Assembly (NCBI RefSeq): GCF_036785885.1
Contig: NC_092320.1
Coordinates: forward strand, 23,065,557 to 23,129,556
Direction of reading: 5' to 3'
Length of the DNA: 64,000 bases
DNA from: Coffea arabica
Lineage: Eukaryota; Streptophyta; Magnoliopsida; Gentianales; Rubiaceae
Part shown: piece after piece, positions 12,237 through 24,466 of the stretch
Layout: the number at the start of each line of letters is the position of its first letter
Numbering within the stretch: position 1 is the first letter of the stretch
Notes under the pieces: generated by a model
Told to the model about the DNA's origin: nothing
Database searches by the model: none
What the model saw: the letters and a program-made list of their open reading frames with translations, nothing else
Translations under genes and position numbers: made by a program

Positions 12237-15200
12237 TGATAAATGGCATCTTTTGGAATATTAGAGGGGTGGCTAAAGCCCCTAATCTAAAAAGATTGAT
12301 CAAATTAATAAGGTTACAGCATATTAGTTTGTTGTGATTTGTGAGCCAAAGTTAGATGTGTTTAAAATTGAGTCCATTCGGTTACGTTTATTATTTGATT
12401 TTGTGTGTGTCAATCGTTCGGCTGACATTTGGGTTTTCTATAGTAGTCCTTTTGTGTGTTTGATTGTTGGTAGTTCAGATCAGTATATATCTATCTCTGT
12501 TCAATATCCGCTACTACCAGGTTCAATCATCATGTCATTTGTTCATGCAAAGTGCACAATAGAGGAGCGGAGATACTTATGGAGCAACTTATTAGCTAAT
12601 AAGCCTAATTCTCATCCATGGTACATTGGGGGTGATTTTAATGTCATAACGGCGCCGCATGAAAAACGTGGGGGTCGTCCATTTGCTGTAGATGAGGGAA
12701 TGGAATTGGTGTCATTCATGGAAGAGGCTGGGGTTCTTGATGTAGGTTTTTCAGGATCTAGCTTCACATGGTGCAATAATCGGAGAGGTAGAGTTAGAAT
12801 TTTGAAGAGGTTAGATGGACTTCTAATCAATGGGGCATGTTTGGACTTTCCGCAGCCATTTCCGTTACTCATTTGGTAAGACATCCCTCGGATCAAGCAC
12901 CATTGAAGATTTCGTTTGTATCTCGGTTAGATAATAAGCAACGGCCTTTCCGTTTCTTGAATGTCTGGACGGCTAAACCAGAACTTTTGGAGGTGATTAG
13001 AAATGCCTGGGATCAAGAAATTAGTGGTTCTACCTTCCGGGTTCTATGCTCTAAATTATTGGCAACGAGGAGGGCTATTCAAGCTTGGAACAAGTACAGT
13101 TTTGGAAATATTTCGAAGCTGTTCAAAAGGCGAAAGTTGCGGTACAACTAGCAGTGGAAGTAGCTGATCAAAATGATACCGAGGAGAGCCAAGTTGCGCT
13201 CATGAAGGCTTAGGCGGAATTACGCTATGCTTTATCCATAGAAGGGCAGTTTTGGAGCCAAAAAGCTTGAGTCAAATGGTTTTGTCATGAAGATCGTAAA
13301 TCAAGGTATTTTCATACGATGGTGAAATAGCTACGGGTTCAAGGAATGATACATAGAATAAAAAATTCCAATGGTGTTTGGGTGGATGAAGATGCTGATA
13401 TAGCAGGTGAGGCAATAACATATTTCTCTAATCTTTTCTCGAGACCTTCAGTGGCTGCTTTCGATATGTTGCATCTCATTCCACCCACGATTTTGAGGGA
13501 GGATAATAGGATGTTGGAAGTGATTCCTTTTATAGAGGAGGTTCATCAAGTGGTGAGATCAATGGATGGAGACAATGCACCTGGTCCGGATGGATTCACG
13601 GGTACATTTTATACCTTTGCGTGGAAAGTTATTGCTCAGGATGTCTACAATGTTGTAGTCAATTTCTTTTGTAAAGCATAGTCGCCTCGGTTCATCACTT
13701 CTACCTCCATTGTGCTGATTCCTAAGGTTTCAAACCCCAAGATTTTTTCCAATTTAGGTCAATTAGCCTATGCAACTTTATTAACAAGTTGTTATTCAGA
13801 ATCTTAGCTGATAGAGTGGCTGGTGTTTTCCCAAGGATAATTTCCCCCAGCAAACAGATTTTGTGAAGGGCAGGAATATAACAGAAAATTACTTGCTAGC
13901 TTAAGAGATCGTGTTGGGTATAGGCAAAAAATCTAGAGATGGCAATATTATCCTGAAATTAGATATGTCTAAAACTTATGTAGTGTCTTAGAGCCATATT
14001 ATTAGTGTTCTGCAGAAGTTTGGCTTCGAGGAGCGATTCATAGATCTGGTATGGCGGTTACTATCTAACGTTTGGTTCTCGGTTATTATTAATGGGTCTT
14101 CACATGGTTTCTTTAAATCTACAAGAAGTTTATGGCAGGGTGATCCATTATCGCCGGCGCTATTTATTATAGGTGCTGAGGTTATGTCAAGAGGTTTGAA
14201 TAGCCTCATAGTCAAATCGGATTTCTTAGGATTCAAAGTCCCCCATGGGTGCCCTTCTATAACTCATTTGGCTTTCGTGAATGATGTGCTTATATTTACG
14301 AATGGCTCCTCCTCCTCTTTGAAGGACATTATGCAGGTATTAGAAATGTATTAAAGATGCTCGGGGCAACTGATAAATATTCAAAAAATTTGTTATTTGG
14401 TTCACCCAACATTGTCACCGACTAGAAGACGGGTAATTGAACGTGTCATCGGATTTGCTTAGCAGTCCTTCCCTATACGTTATTTAGGGTTTTCGCTATA
14501 TTTTGGGAGGTATAAATCGGCTTATTTTGGGGAAATGTGTCAATCTATTCTAGGAAAGATTTTGTCATGAAAATCAAAGCTACTGTCCTCTGGAGGCAAG
14601 ATAATTTTAATCAAGCACGTGTTGGCATCAATGCCAGTGCAGTTGTTGTCAGTTGCTGTGATACCTACTGCCCTTTTTAACATTATAGAAAAGGCTTGCT
14701 CGGCATTCCTCTGGGGGTCTACATCTGAAGAGTCGAAGTTTTATTGAATACGGTGGTCTCGACTTCGCTATTCGGTTGACGAAAGGGGCATGGGATTCAG
14801 GAAACTTACGGACATTTATACAGCTTTCTCTTGTAAACTATGATAGAGCTTCCGAACTCAATCGTCGTTATGGGCGACTTTCATGCAAGCAAAGTACTGC
14901 AGAATGATCCACCCCTGTCAGGCATCATTAAGGTTAACAAACTCGGCAGTCTGGCGAAGAATGTTAAACGTGAGCCGCCAAGTGGAGCTATCTATGGTAT
15001 GGTTAGTCCATGACGGGTCGTGTCATTTTTGGTACGACAATTGGTTGGTCACTGGTGCATTATTTCATAGAGCACTAGCTGTCCCAAACTTATCATTTCG
15101 CAATTTCATTATCAACGGGCATTGGGATGTCAATCTTTTATCTCAAACCTTGCCAAGAGATATTGTTTCCTGAATCTTAAAGTTCCCGATCCCTGAAGGT

Positions 15201-16373
15201 GAACATGCAGATGAAGTCATTTGGATGCACACGTCATCTGGAAACTTCACATTGACATCAGCTTTTTGGGAGGTTCGACAGGTTTGTAACACGTCGATGG
15301 TGTTCTTTAAGGTTTGGCACCCTACGATCCCTTGGCAAGTGTCATTTTTTATGTTGCGATTATTGATGGGAAAACTGCCACTACCGGATACGTTATGTAA
15401 ACTTGGTTTCCATTTGCCTTCAAAGTGTTTTTGCTGTCAAAAGGTGTCTGAGGAATCTATTGAGCATGTATTTTCCAGTGGTCACATAGCTTTGGAGGTT
15501 TGGAATTATTTTGGGGGTTTATGTGGATTGAACTTCCTAGGGGTGTCCTCTCGCATAGTTGAATGGTGGTTAAGGTCACAAGATTCTGCGATACGACATT
15601 TTATCTGTCTCATTCTTCCAAGTATTACCTGTTGGCACATTTGAAAGGCGAGAAATAAAGCTATATTTGAGGGTGTCTAGATGCGATCTGCTATCATATG
15701 TAAAACCATCTTCTCTGAAATTAAATCCATTGTGAAGATCCACTTCAAACAAATGATTGAAGTGCAAACATTTTGTCAGTTGTTTGATTGGTCGATTTCG
15801 TCTGTTAGTATATTTGAATTCAAATTGGTTTGGTGGGAGGCGAAAGAGATTGGGAAGTTTATATTCAATACATATGGTTGTTCTAAGGGTAATCCAGGAA
15901 TGGGTGGAGGTGGTGGGGTCCTTCGAAATTCAACCAGCTTACCTTTGTTTGCTTTTTCGGCTTTCTTTGGAGAGACTACATCTCTTTGTGCAGAGGTTTT
16001 GGCTCTTCTAATTGGTCTTCAAATATGTGTACAAAGGGTTTTGATAACCTATGTGTGCAATCGGATTCATTGGTCTTAGTTGGGATTCTTCAGCGGCGCT
16101 TTTAGTGTCCGTGGCATATCTGAAAAGAGGTCCGGCAAATTTGGTATTTAGTTGACGATACTACTTGTTTCTCACATTGCTACAGGGAGGCAAACAAAGC
16201 TGTTGATGCACTGTCTAATACGGGCATAATTCACCCTGAGCAACATATCAAGGTCTATGACTGTTTTAATATGTTTTCTAGGCTGGCTCGTAGGGAAATC
16301 CGACTGGATAGAATAGGAATGCCTTCTATTAGGAAAATTAGGCATACTGCAGCTGCTACAGGATGCGAATAAA
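12237..16373 (+). pseudogene. LINE B ORF2: endonuclease, reverse transcriptase, zf-RVT, RNase H; heavily broken
   Basis: The endonuclease opens with MINGIFWNIRGVAKAPNLKR and contains VICEPKLD (across a stop at 12337) and WYIGGDFNVITAPHEKRGG. A frameshift near 12840 leads to RFLNVWTAKPELLEVI. The RT region holds DNAPGPDGFTGTFY (about 13575), LIPKVSNP, ILKLDMSKTY, LWQGDPLSPALFI (about 14130) and FVNDVLIF in place of the FADD catalytic box. The zf-RVT domain at 15225-15644 contains CFCCQKVSEESIEHVF. In RNase H the first catalytic Asp is lost: NTYGCSKGNPG where relatives have NTDG. The C-terminal REANKAVDALSN block lies near 16190-16230. Many in-frame stops occur throughout. Confidence 0.88.
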
Positions 16374-16447
16374 ATGTTTCCCTAATTTTCGTAGAAAAAT
16401 GCTTTAGTTTAGCTCAAAATTTGTATTAAAAAAAAAGATCAAGAAAA

Positions 16448-17168
16448 TGTTGGCCTTCGGATAGGAACATGATGATGGCTTCCATTTCAGGACTTTGCTG
16501 ATTTTGCCTATGCTTTTATAGAGACATGTAGTACTCTATTTTGGCTAGATTATGACTACCAATGCTTGAACTAATGTGACCTTAGTAAATATTTTGGATG
16601 ATGTATGTTTTGATGAATTTGAAGATGTTTATGACCATATATATGTATTTGAAAAATTACTATGGAATAATTACTATTGGCTTTAGCATTAGTTAATATA
16701 GAATCCTAGGCTATGATTGTTGCAATACTAATGCAGTTAGCTTTTTATGACAATTTAAGAATCTACCATTTTACAATCAGTTCAGTGACTACATTATGGG
16801 GTTGTCACTATCCACAAGCTCACCTAATGACAACATGCTTTGTCACTGATGAACTGGATATAAGTGACAAGCGAAAGTCGTCACTATTGAGAAAAATTTT
16901 GTGACAACTTCTGAATTATTTATGACAAAGATACAGGTAAAACAGTAACAAGAAAAATCGTCACAAACTATACTAGTTAGTAATAGCTTTATGTTTATCA
17001 CTGAATAATATGCTTTTATGACAACCTCATTACATTTGTCACATAGATCATTTATGACAGAGAATTTGTAACAACCATTTGACAATGATAAAAGTCATCA
17101 TTGTCATGACTTTTTGGGTTTCAGTGACTACATTAGGTTGTTACTGAAGGCCATATTTCTTGTAGTGT
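16448..17168. mobile_element. Right half of a CACTA-like DNA transposon
   Basis: The right end, read inward on the minus strand, begins CACTACAAGAAATATGGCC, a very typical CACTA (En/Spm) terminus. Many subterminal copies of TTTATGACAA, GTGACAAC and CAGTGACTACATTA-like motifs precede it. No transposase ORF is present, so this was a nonautonomous copy of about 1.2 kb before LINE B inserted. Confidence 0.7.
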
Positions 17169-17399
17169 GTTTTTTCGGATCCTATTATTTAATTCTTTGT
17201 TTTTTGCTATAAATATCACACCTTCCACTCCCCAAGTTTTGAATTTGTTCTAATTTTTAAATTCAATTGCCTCACTTGAAATTAACAAAGGAGTCCACTC
17301 CTAAATAATTGGAATAGGAAAAATTTCATAATTACTTGAGGGGTTCTTTTACAGATATTTCAAAATTCTGGGATACATGACCAGACGAGGTTGTTAAGA
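17169..17399. other. Spacer, nothing recognised
   Basis: AT-rich sequence between the CACTA-like terminus and the plant mobile domain remnant. It may hold the unseen end of the outer MULE. Confidence 0.4.
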
Positions 17400-17439
17400 A
17401 AAAGACTGAAGTGTGCCTTGGCTGTTTCATGGACTTTTT

Positions 17440-17835
17440 CCTCAGGCAACAAGAGATAGGAAACCCCCATACCTGCTAGCTAAGTGTTGGAGAGATAGCA
17501 CCAATACATTTCACCTATCATTTGGTGAAATGAAATTTGCTCCAATAGACTTCACTTGCTTAACTGGTATCTAGGTTGGTAGATTACCTATTCCTTGGAC
17601 ATTTCTATATTAAGGAAATGCTAGATTACATCCATCAATAGCTTGGTTGCACTTTTAATTTTGTGGCTGGTGATGTTGTCCGTGTAATAGATATTTTGGA
17701 AAAGTTTAATGGCAAGACTATTGATACATTGAATGATGCTAGAGTCACACAACTAACACGGGCCTTCATACTTAACATGCTAGGAAGAGCTATTTTTACA
17801 AATATGAGAGTACAATACACCTTTTGTATGAGACT
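17440..17835 (+). pseudogene. Plant mobile domain (PMD) remnant
   Basis: With a frame change near 17640, the + strand reads LLAKCWRDSTNTFHLSFGEM, then DFTCLTGI, a stop, VGRLPIPWTF, and then AGDVVRVIDILEKFNGKTI with ARAFILNMLGRAIF-like sequence. The pattern W.R.T.TFHL.FGE, then LTG....G and a later RAF.L..LG is that of the plant mobile domain, found in MAIL1-like proteins and in transposon-borne genes. At least two stops and one frame change show decay. It meets the 3' end of a FAR1-type transposase on the other strand, so it may be cargo of that element. Confidence 0.6.
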
Positions 17836-17839
17836 ATAT

Positions 17840-18872
17840 CCACCCCCATTTTTTGCTGCAAAGTAACACAAGGTATTGCAATCTAATTTTAATGCCCCAT
17901 ACCTTGCTGTCTCCGTAATGTTTCTAGGTATACAATCTTCAGCTCCTTCTTCTATTTTCATGTCATAATTAGCGTCTCTTGACCATCTTCTCACAATGTA
18001 GATATGCTGAATTTCTGAAGTTTGTTCCAAGATCATCACATGGAAAATATGACCACATAGTATTCCTTTAGACTCTAACTTCAAGCATGAACACCTCATC
18101 TCAAAAGCTGCCCTGTTAAATTGAACTGTCTATTTGCATCCTAGGATATTGTATCTCAAAATTCATGTGCTTGTCAGGGAACACTAAAGTCCAACAAAAG
18201 CATCTGTCCTTGATGACTTAAATGTTTTTTTTTACCATGAAAAAAATATTTGAGTGTACGCCTTAGTAGCATATCTCTATAGATGGTATATTTCAGTTGT
18301 CAACATTGTTATTGTGTTTTCTATCTCCTAGATTGCCCCTACTTCTATGTTCTACAGAAATGTTAGTGCCAAGTCAAATGTCCTAACAAATTGATGCAAT
18401 CTCATCTTTAAATGCAGACACTGGTTCAGCAAGGCATTCATCTTCTCTGACCTTTGGGTGTTTTTCATGCCTAAAAAAAAAAAAAAAACCTCTAAGGTAT
18501 GCCTCCACCTAAAGTGATCGCATTCTATATATGTTTTGCACCCATTCATTATCTTGTAGCCCATATTCACTTACCACCCTACTCCACTCGTACTCAAATT
18601 CATGTACTACCATTTTATTCTTCAACGAATTGGCAAACACACTGATATACTTGGTGCACTTTACATTAGTTTTTACATTTCTATTAAGGTGCCACGAGCA
18701 TAATCTATGTCTCACCTCAAACAAAACTTTTCTTATTGCCTTGTTGATCAAGGCATATCCATCCATTAGAACAGATATTGGTTTCTTCCCATTCATGGCA
18801 TCAATTAATGTTCATAGCGCCTATTCGTAGCTCTCCTCTTTCTCACCTTGTATCAGTGCACATCCAAAACTA
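17840..18872 (-). pseudogene. Outer MULE transposase (FAR1/FHY3-like), C-terminal part
   Basis: On the minus strand the sequence reads VVFGCALIQGEKEESYE, then MNGKKPISVLMDGYALINKA, RHRLCSWHLNRNVKT, KNTQRSEKMNALLNQCLH and the SWIM zinc finger CSCLKLESKGILCGHIFHVM, followed by a WSRDA box. This is the second half of the DDE transposase plus SWIM finger of FAR1-type MULEs, close to FRS proteins. Several stops are present. The N-terminal half is not next to it but 9.3 kb away at 28130-29100, in the same orientation. The break falls inside the VFGCAL box, exactly where the inner MULE begins. It could once have encoded a transposase or an FRS-like protein; decay makes current function unlikely. Confidence 0.8.
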
Positions 18873-19245
18873 CACTTGGGATCCTCGGTTACATCTTTCC
18901 TGTGCCAATCCAATGCCACCTGTAGAATTGCACCAAGTGTCCTGTTGTCATTTGCACTTTAGTTTTCTAATAACTCAAATTAGTTTGGTTTAACACAAGT
19001 TTCCTCTACCCTCTAAAACTTTGAACCAAAATTAACCGGTCTAATTCATATACCAATACTTTTGTATGGAGACCACTCATCATCTGTTGCTTTGGAGAAA
19101 AGGAAAAAGAAACAAAATTGCCTTTAAACTCTTTCATCGTTGATTGCTTTGAAAAAAATTCAAAAAGAGAAAAAGACCCTAAAACTAGCTCACACCATTG
19201 CCTAATAAGCAGAAAGTTGAAAAAAAGCCTTGAAAGTTGCATCAC
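18873..19245 (+). repeat. Left terminal inverted repeat of inner MULE
   Basis: This stretch is the reverse complement, with scattered mismatches and small indels, of 27749-28129. Shared landmarks are TCGGTTACATCTTT, GTGCCAATCCAATGCCACC and GCAATTTTGTTT (opposite strand). Confidence 0.88.
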
Positions 19246-20286
19246 ATTGTTGGCTGTTTGATCAAGTGGTGACTCGCACTGCTGCTGAAAATGTTACTTT
19301 CAGCTATATTGTTGGCTATTTCCGATGAAGTCCACACTTCAATTACGTCCTCCACTTACAGATGTATCACATGTATGAAGCTTGCCCTTATTCTCCTTGG
19401 TCAAATGTATCCTATTTATTCCTTCATCCTCTCCTTTTATTTTGGTATTTTTCCCTAATATTCATTGTTTACTTTGATTACTAACCCAATTTGTGCTGGA
19501 TTTCTATAATTTACTGTTTGTAAAAGATGACTTTGAAAAGAGTTCTAATTAGTATAGTTTATAAGCTTTTTTACATTGATTTTGTCTTATTCTCCCGTGG
19601 ATAACTGAATTAACTTGGCAGAGTTAACTTGAATAGGAGATTAAGGGTGCCCAATCTTGGACTCTTGATAGTTGGATTTTTATGATTTCCTTGCAACCTA
19701 TAAATTTATAGTATAATGGTTTTATATTGGACAGATAATTTGGACTAGAGTCCAGTTTAGTGGTGATCTTATGATAAGTTCACAAATTGCAGCAGATTTG
19801 GCAATCTTTTGGAAATAACTCAGTGGGTCTTGATTTTTTCCGAAAACTTAGAGAGACGAGATGAAGAGAGAATTTCCTGACACCTGATAAAAAGGATTAG
19901 TTAGCCATATCATTATAGATGCCAAATAGTTCTGCAGGTTAATGCACATATCGGGAGAGTCTCAACTCTTAAGGAGATGTTAGACAGGCATTTTTTGCTT
20001 TTGCCTTTACATGGACAGTTGCTAAGATAGGTTTCTTGTGCAACTGTATGAAGGTCCCCTGATTAAATGCTTGGGAAGATGTTGGCTCAAAGAGATTCAT
20101 TTGTTCGTGCAGATAAGCAATTCCTATTTATGAAACATGTGATCTTGATCTTGCTTTGGAGCAGCTATACCATGATACATCAGATTTTCCTTGGCTTTGA
20201 TGTAAAATACTAGGCAAAATGTCTGCATAATAACAATAACTACCGTATAGTTTTTCTTTCTTGGTGTATAAAACGTAAGTGAATGT
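19246..20286. other. Inner MULE cargo region, origin not recognised
   Basis: There is no long ORF. The sequence has intron-like composition and may be further captured genomic DNA, since recognisable ATG1 exons follow after the LTR element. I could not assign any exon here. Confidence 0.4.
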
Positions 20287-20788
20287 TGTTAGGTCTGGTC
20301 CTAGGAAATTGACCAACGAGAATAAAAGGATTCTTGCCAACTCAATAATGACAATAACAAAACAAATAAATCAAACATAGAAACACGAAATTTACGTGGT
20401 TCAGTCAAATCAACCTACGTCCACGGGCGAAGGGGTAGTAGATTTACTATGACAAAAAGAGATAGTACAAAAAAGATAGTACAAAACCCTAAAAAATAAT
20501 TCCTGGATCCAAAAGGCACTTAAAACTGAAAACACAAAAGAGTTTAAATAGCACTAAATACTTAATGGCCCAAAGACCCAATACTTGCTTTTTTGGTTTG
20601 ATGCTAAACCAAAACCTCTCTTAGTTGGAGCGTGGGCCCCCTAAAACTCTCTTGAACTAGTGCACACAATACTTGGGCTGGTGCCCTTAGCACAATTAAA
20701 CTCACTTAAGTCTACTATATTTATAACCACTAAGAGGAGATACTTCTTTATAATTGTCCCAATATGGGATATAAAGACATACTCAACA
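20287..20788 (-). repeat. 3' LTR of the small LTR element
   Basis: Direct repeat partner of 21225-21712, with shared ends TGTTGAGTATG and CCTAACA on the minus strand. The internal purine tract lies directly beside its start. Confidence 0.9.
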
Positions 20789-21224
20789 AATCTCCACCTT
20801 GACGTGTATTCAACATCGGAAAATAGTAGACAAATTGCAAACAAACTCCACCTTCTCCATAAAAGTTCTAACAGATTTCAACGAACTACAAAAGTCCTAA
20901 CGAACCACGACGAGCCACTAACAAACCAAGATACAAAAGGTTCAACAGGCCGTAATGGGCTAAATCTCACAAAAGGTTCAACAGATGCCAATGGACCAAA
21001 AAAACTACGAACATATTAATCTTATTCCACCTTCTTGTCAAAACCCTTAACGAGTTCCAACAGGTCAAATAACTCTTCTTCAAAATCCAACTCAAGTCCA
21101 ACGAATTTTTTTTTCTTTCACTCTCTGTAGCACCCAAAACCTGTTATTGTCATCAAGAACCCAAAATCTGACCATGACCCAAAACTTGAAGCTAAATCTG
21201 AAACTTGAAACTCTGATACCAATT

Positions 21225-21712
21225 TGTTAGGTCTGGTCCCAAAAAATTGACCAACGAGAATAATAGGATTCTTGCTAACTCAATAATGACAATAACAAAA
21301 CAAATAAATCAAACAGAGAAACACCAAATTTACGTGGTTCGGTCAAATCGACCTACATCCACGAGCGAAGGGATAGCAGATTTACTATGATAAAAAGAGA
21401 GAGTACAAAACCCTAGAAAATAATTCCCGGATCCAAAAGGCACCTAAAACTGAAAACACAAAAGAGTCTAAATAGCACTAAATGCTTAATGGCCCAAAGG
21501 CCCATAACTTGCTCTTTTGATTTGATGCCAAACCAAAACCTCTTTTAGTTGGGGCGTGGATCCCCTAAAACTCTCTTAAACTGGTGCACACGACACTTGG
21601 GCTGGTGCCCTTAACACAACTAAACTCACTTAAGTCTACTATATTTATAACCACTAAGAGGATTTACTTCTTTATAAAAGTTCCGATGTGGGATATAAAG
21701 ACATACTCAACA
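21225..21712 (-). repeat. 5' LTR of the small LTR element
   Basis: Direct repeat partner of 20287-20788, directly next to the primer-binding site at 21211-21224. Confidence 0.9.
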
Positions 21713-21784
21713 AATGTTCATGATTTAGAGGCTAGAAATAAATATTTATTTTGCAGTATAAGAAATGTTAATTCTTTTGGTTAG

Positions 21785-22853
21785 GTCTCTGGAACCTAAA
21801 GGGCATGTTGAAACCATATGTTGTTCACCGCTTTACATGGCTCTAGAAATAATGCAACCCCAGAAGTACGACGCAAAGGTGAATTCTGATTTATATAGAT
21901 GCCAGATGTCAACTCAATTATAATCTATTAACTTCGGCATGAAAAGGCAAGCAGATCTTTGGAGTGTTGTTGCCATTCTATTTCAATTGGTGACGGGAAA
22001 AACCCCATATACAGGAAACAACCAAATGTAGGTTCAACTTCTTATCTAATTTTTTCTACTTCTAAGCTAATTGTATTTTTTATTATCTTTTCTGTATCTT
22101 ATTTAATATATTGCATTCTACCATTTTCTAACCTACTTCTGACATTTTTGCAGTTGATCCAAAACATCATGAGATCAACTGATTTGCAGTTTCCTCGAGA
22201 CCTAAAGGATTTGAATCCTCATTGCATAGATTTGTGTCAAAAATTACTTCGTCGTAATCCAAGTACTGTCCAGGACTCTTGAGGACATAACTAAATAACC
22301 CAAAATGCGCAAGAGCTATTACTTTGGGTCAAAGTTGTTCATGCGCAATGAAAGATTGAAACTCTTTGCTGGAATACCAAGTTTATTTGACTACTATCAA
22401 AAGCTTTAATTGTATCATTTTCCTTCAATGGAGAGATTGACATTTGAGGAATTCTTTAACGCAGATGAATTGTTGTGGCAATCATGCTTATGAATTTAAA
22501 TAGTTGTGATTTGGATTGACCAGGTTTACTTATCAAAATGATGTACACGACTTTATTAATTAGTTCAAAATTATTTTGTGCAGGAATATGAGAGCACAAA
22601 AAATTATACACAGTTTTCCTCTTTTTGAACTGAATCCTGTGGGGAAAATCGAAGAAATTGCTCAACAAGATTTACCTTCTAGTTTAGATGATGATTCCAG
22701 TGGTCTTGATGGGAGTCCCTCTTTTGTTGGGATGTCCCCAATTAAATCTACATATGGATTTTCTCTTGATACAAAAGCTGACAGAAAGGAAGTTTCTAAA
22801 GCTGCAGAGGAGAAGGATCTTGCTTCCAATTATGGAGTATCAGTCATAAACTA
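21785..22853 (+). pseudogene. ATG1: ATG1 autophagy kinase gene fragment captured in the inner MULE
   Basis: The fragment encodes the second half of an ATG1 Ser/Thr kinase domain and part of the linker. ATG1 starts autophagosome formation in the cytoplasm. Exon-like blocks are 21785-21878 (SLEPKGHVETICCSPLYMAL, EIMQPQKYDAK; relatives have APE in the activation segment where this reads ALE), 21951-22017 (ADLWSVVAILFQLVTGKTPY), 22154-22265 (STDLQFPRDLKDLNP, LCQKLLRRNP), 22431 to about 22478 (ERLTFEEFF) and 22584-22853 (FELNPVGKIEEIAQQDLPSS, SPIKSTYGFSLDTKADRKEV). Introns remain between them, so this is a DNA copy and not a retrocopy. The acceptor of the first intron reads GCAA instead of GCAG, and other junctions are out of frame. 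The catalytic loop and N-lobe are absent, so no active kinase is possible. Confidence 0.85.
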
Positions 22854-22862
22854 GAAGCAACT

Positions 22863-24466
22863 ATGTTTAATATTGGTGTTCTCATGTAAGTTAAGAAATG
22901 TTTCGTAATTAATGTTAAAATTTATTATTTGGTTCCTAGTATCCATTTTGCACCAAAGTTGTACATAGTCCAACGTTTTTTTATATTCTAGTACTTGAAA
23001 TTTGTTTGAAATCAAGCCTCCAATTTTAATCGTTTTTAATTCTTTGAAAGTCTATCATTTTAGAAACTCATTCTTCTGAAAGTTTATCATAGAGCTAATT
23101 TCCTTTGCATGCAACTTCAATAAGCTCTATTTAACATCTCTACTGCCCATATCAGACTATATTGAATGCAATAAGTAGCTGCTTGGTGAATAACTTATTT
23201 TTTTGGTAAATAATAAAATAGAATTCATCGTAACAAGGAAATCACCCACTTGCAATTACGTTAACAGGTGGCTCATAAAGTTCAAATGTCTTATTGAATT
23301 TTGGAATGGTAACAAAGAGTTCAAATGAAAGATCTAAAACTTAGTACCCATGTCAATTGAAACAAATATTCTATGTAGAAGAATGTGCATTAATTTTGGG
23401 AAGTACTAAAAGCTCCATTGTCAATTTATGTCAAATTTTCAGGTCTTTTCTCCGCTTGAACAATTGCACGAAATATCACTGGTGCATGAAACTGGACAAC
23501 CACACCTATCATTGCAATCAGCTCCATCTTTTTGTCCCATCGTGCAAGAGTTGTTATTCAACTGGAAGTGATTTACTTTCGCTCCTCCGAAACCATGTAA
23601 TTCTTGTGCCTATGGTTGGAATTGCATCACACAAAAAAAATTGAACACTTAAATAAATGGAAGAATACAAAAAGACCATAAATAATATTTTCTTAAAGAA
23701 ACAATTATTCATGATCACAACTGTAATAATTTACCTTGAATAAACCAAGTCATATTCATGGAACTGAAAGTGCATAGTTGGCCATAATTTTATTGATTAA
23801 AATCCGAATTCACAAACTATCAACCACAAAAGTGGAAAATATTCATGAACTTTAGTATAAAACTAAAACATAAATTTATTAGAAAATAATTTTATGCAAA
23901 TAAGAAACTAAGAAATTACCAGTGTAGGATGACATGGTTGCAGAAAGTTGCTTTGTTGATATTACACAGACTGTATCATACTTACTGGCATAGAATAATA
24001 TGGTTGGATAAAGGTTTCTTGTTGATACTGTAAAGATTCTATCATGCTCACCTCATTTGTATTTGTCTAAAAATAAAAATAAATAAGCACATTTATAAAT
24101 ATCTTGATAGTGAATTTTTTATTTACACGTATGAATACATGGTTCTGTTTAACATTCTAAAAGTACAACCTTTGAAGATTCTATAGCCCCAAAAATTGCC
24201 GATTAAGAACATCAACATTATTTATGCTTTATGTAATATCATTTTGTTGATGTGGCTATTCAACCAAAAAGGAAAAAAATTCAGAGAAAAAAATATTGTT
24301 TGGAGCAGGTATAATATTTAAATGTTAGTCAACATATAATCACAAATTATTACCTCTTGTAGTCTATGACGTTGCATATTGCACCTCGTAGATATAATAT
24401 TTATAGTATTTCTTACAAGCTAATGAAATGATAAATCAAAACTTGGAATCATAATATAAAAAAATA
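22863..24466. other. Inner MULE interior, no gene recognised
   Basis: AT-rich, without a convincing ORF. It lies between the ATG1 fragment and the 3' end of the inner transposase, and could contain the transposase 3' UTR. Confidence 0.4.

Larger units (their letters stand above)
10238..16435 (+). mobile_element. LINE B: complete 6.2-kb L1-type retrotransposon with 12-bp target duplication
   Basis: AGATCAAGAAAA occurs at 10226-10237 and again at 16436-16447, directly after the short A-tail (about 16427-16435). This fixes both ends. Inside are a 5' UTR of about 470 bp (10238-10709, no other feature seen), ORF1 and ORF2. The proteins differ clearly from LINE A, so this is another family. Numerous stops and frameshifts show it is inactive. 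It sits inside the CACTA-like element and is therefore younger than that insertion. Confidence 0.9.
20287..21712 (-). mobile_element. Small nonautonomous LTR retrotransposon (TRIM/LARD-like) with 5-bp target duplication
   Basis: Two direct repeats, 20287-20788 and 21225-21712 (502 and 488 bp), flank a 436-bp interior without coding capacity. On the minus strand each LTR starts TGTTGAGTATG and ends CCTAACA. The interior starts with AATTGGTATCAGAG, a standard initiator-Met primer-binding site (complement of 21211-21224), and ends with a purine tract, AAGGTGGAGATT, next to the 3' LTR. AATGT flanks both sides (20282-20286, 21713-21717). It inserted in MULE cargo just upstream of the ATG1 exons. 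The LTRs are longer than classic TRIMs, so the class name is approximate. Confidence 0.92.

Noticed and set aside
18531..18993. Plus-strand ORFs over 18531-18993
   Set aside because: They are the antisense of the FAR1-type transposase and of the MULE terminal repeat.
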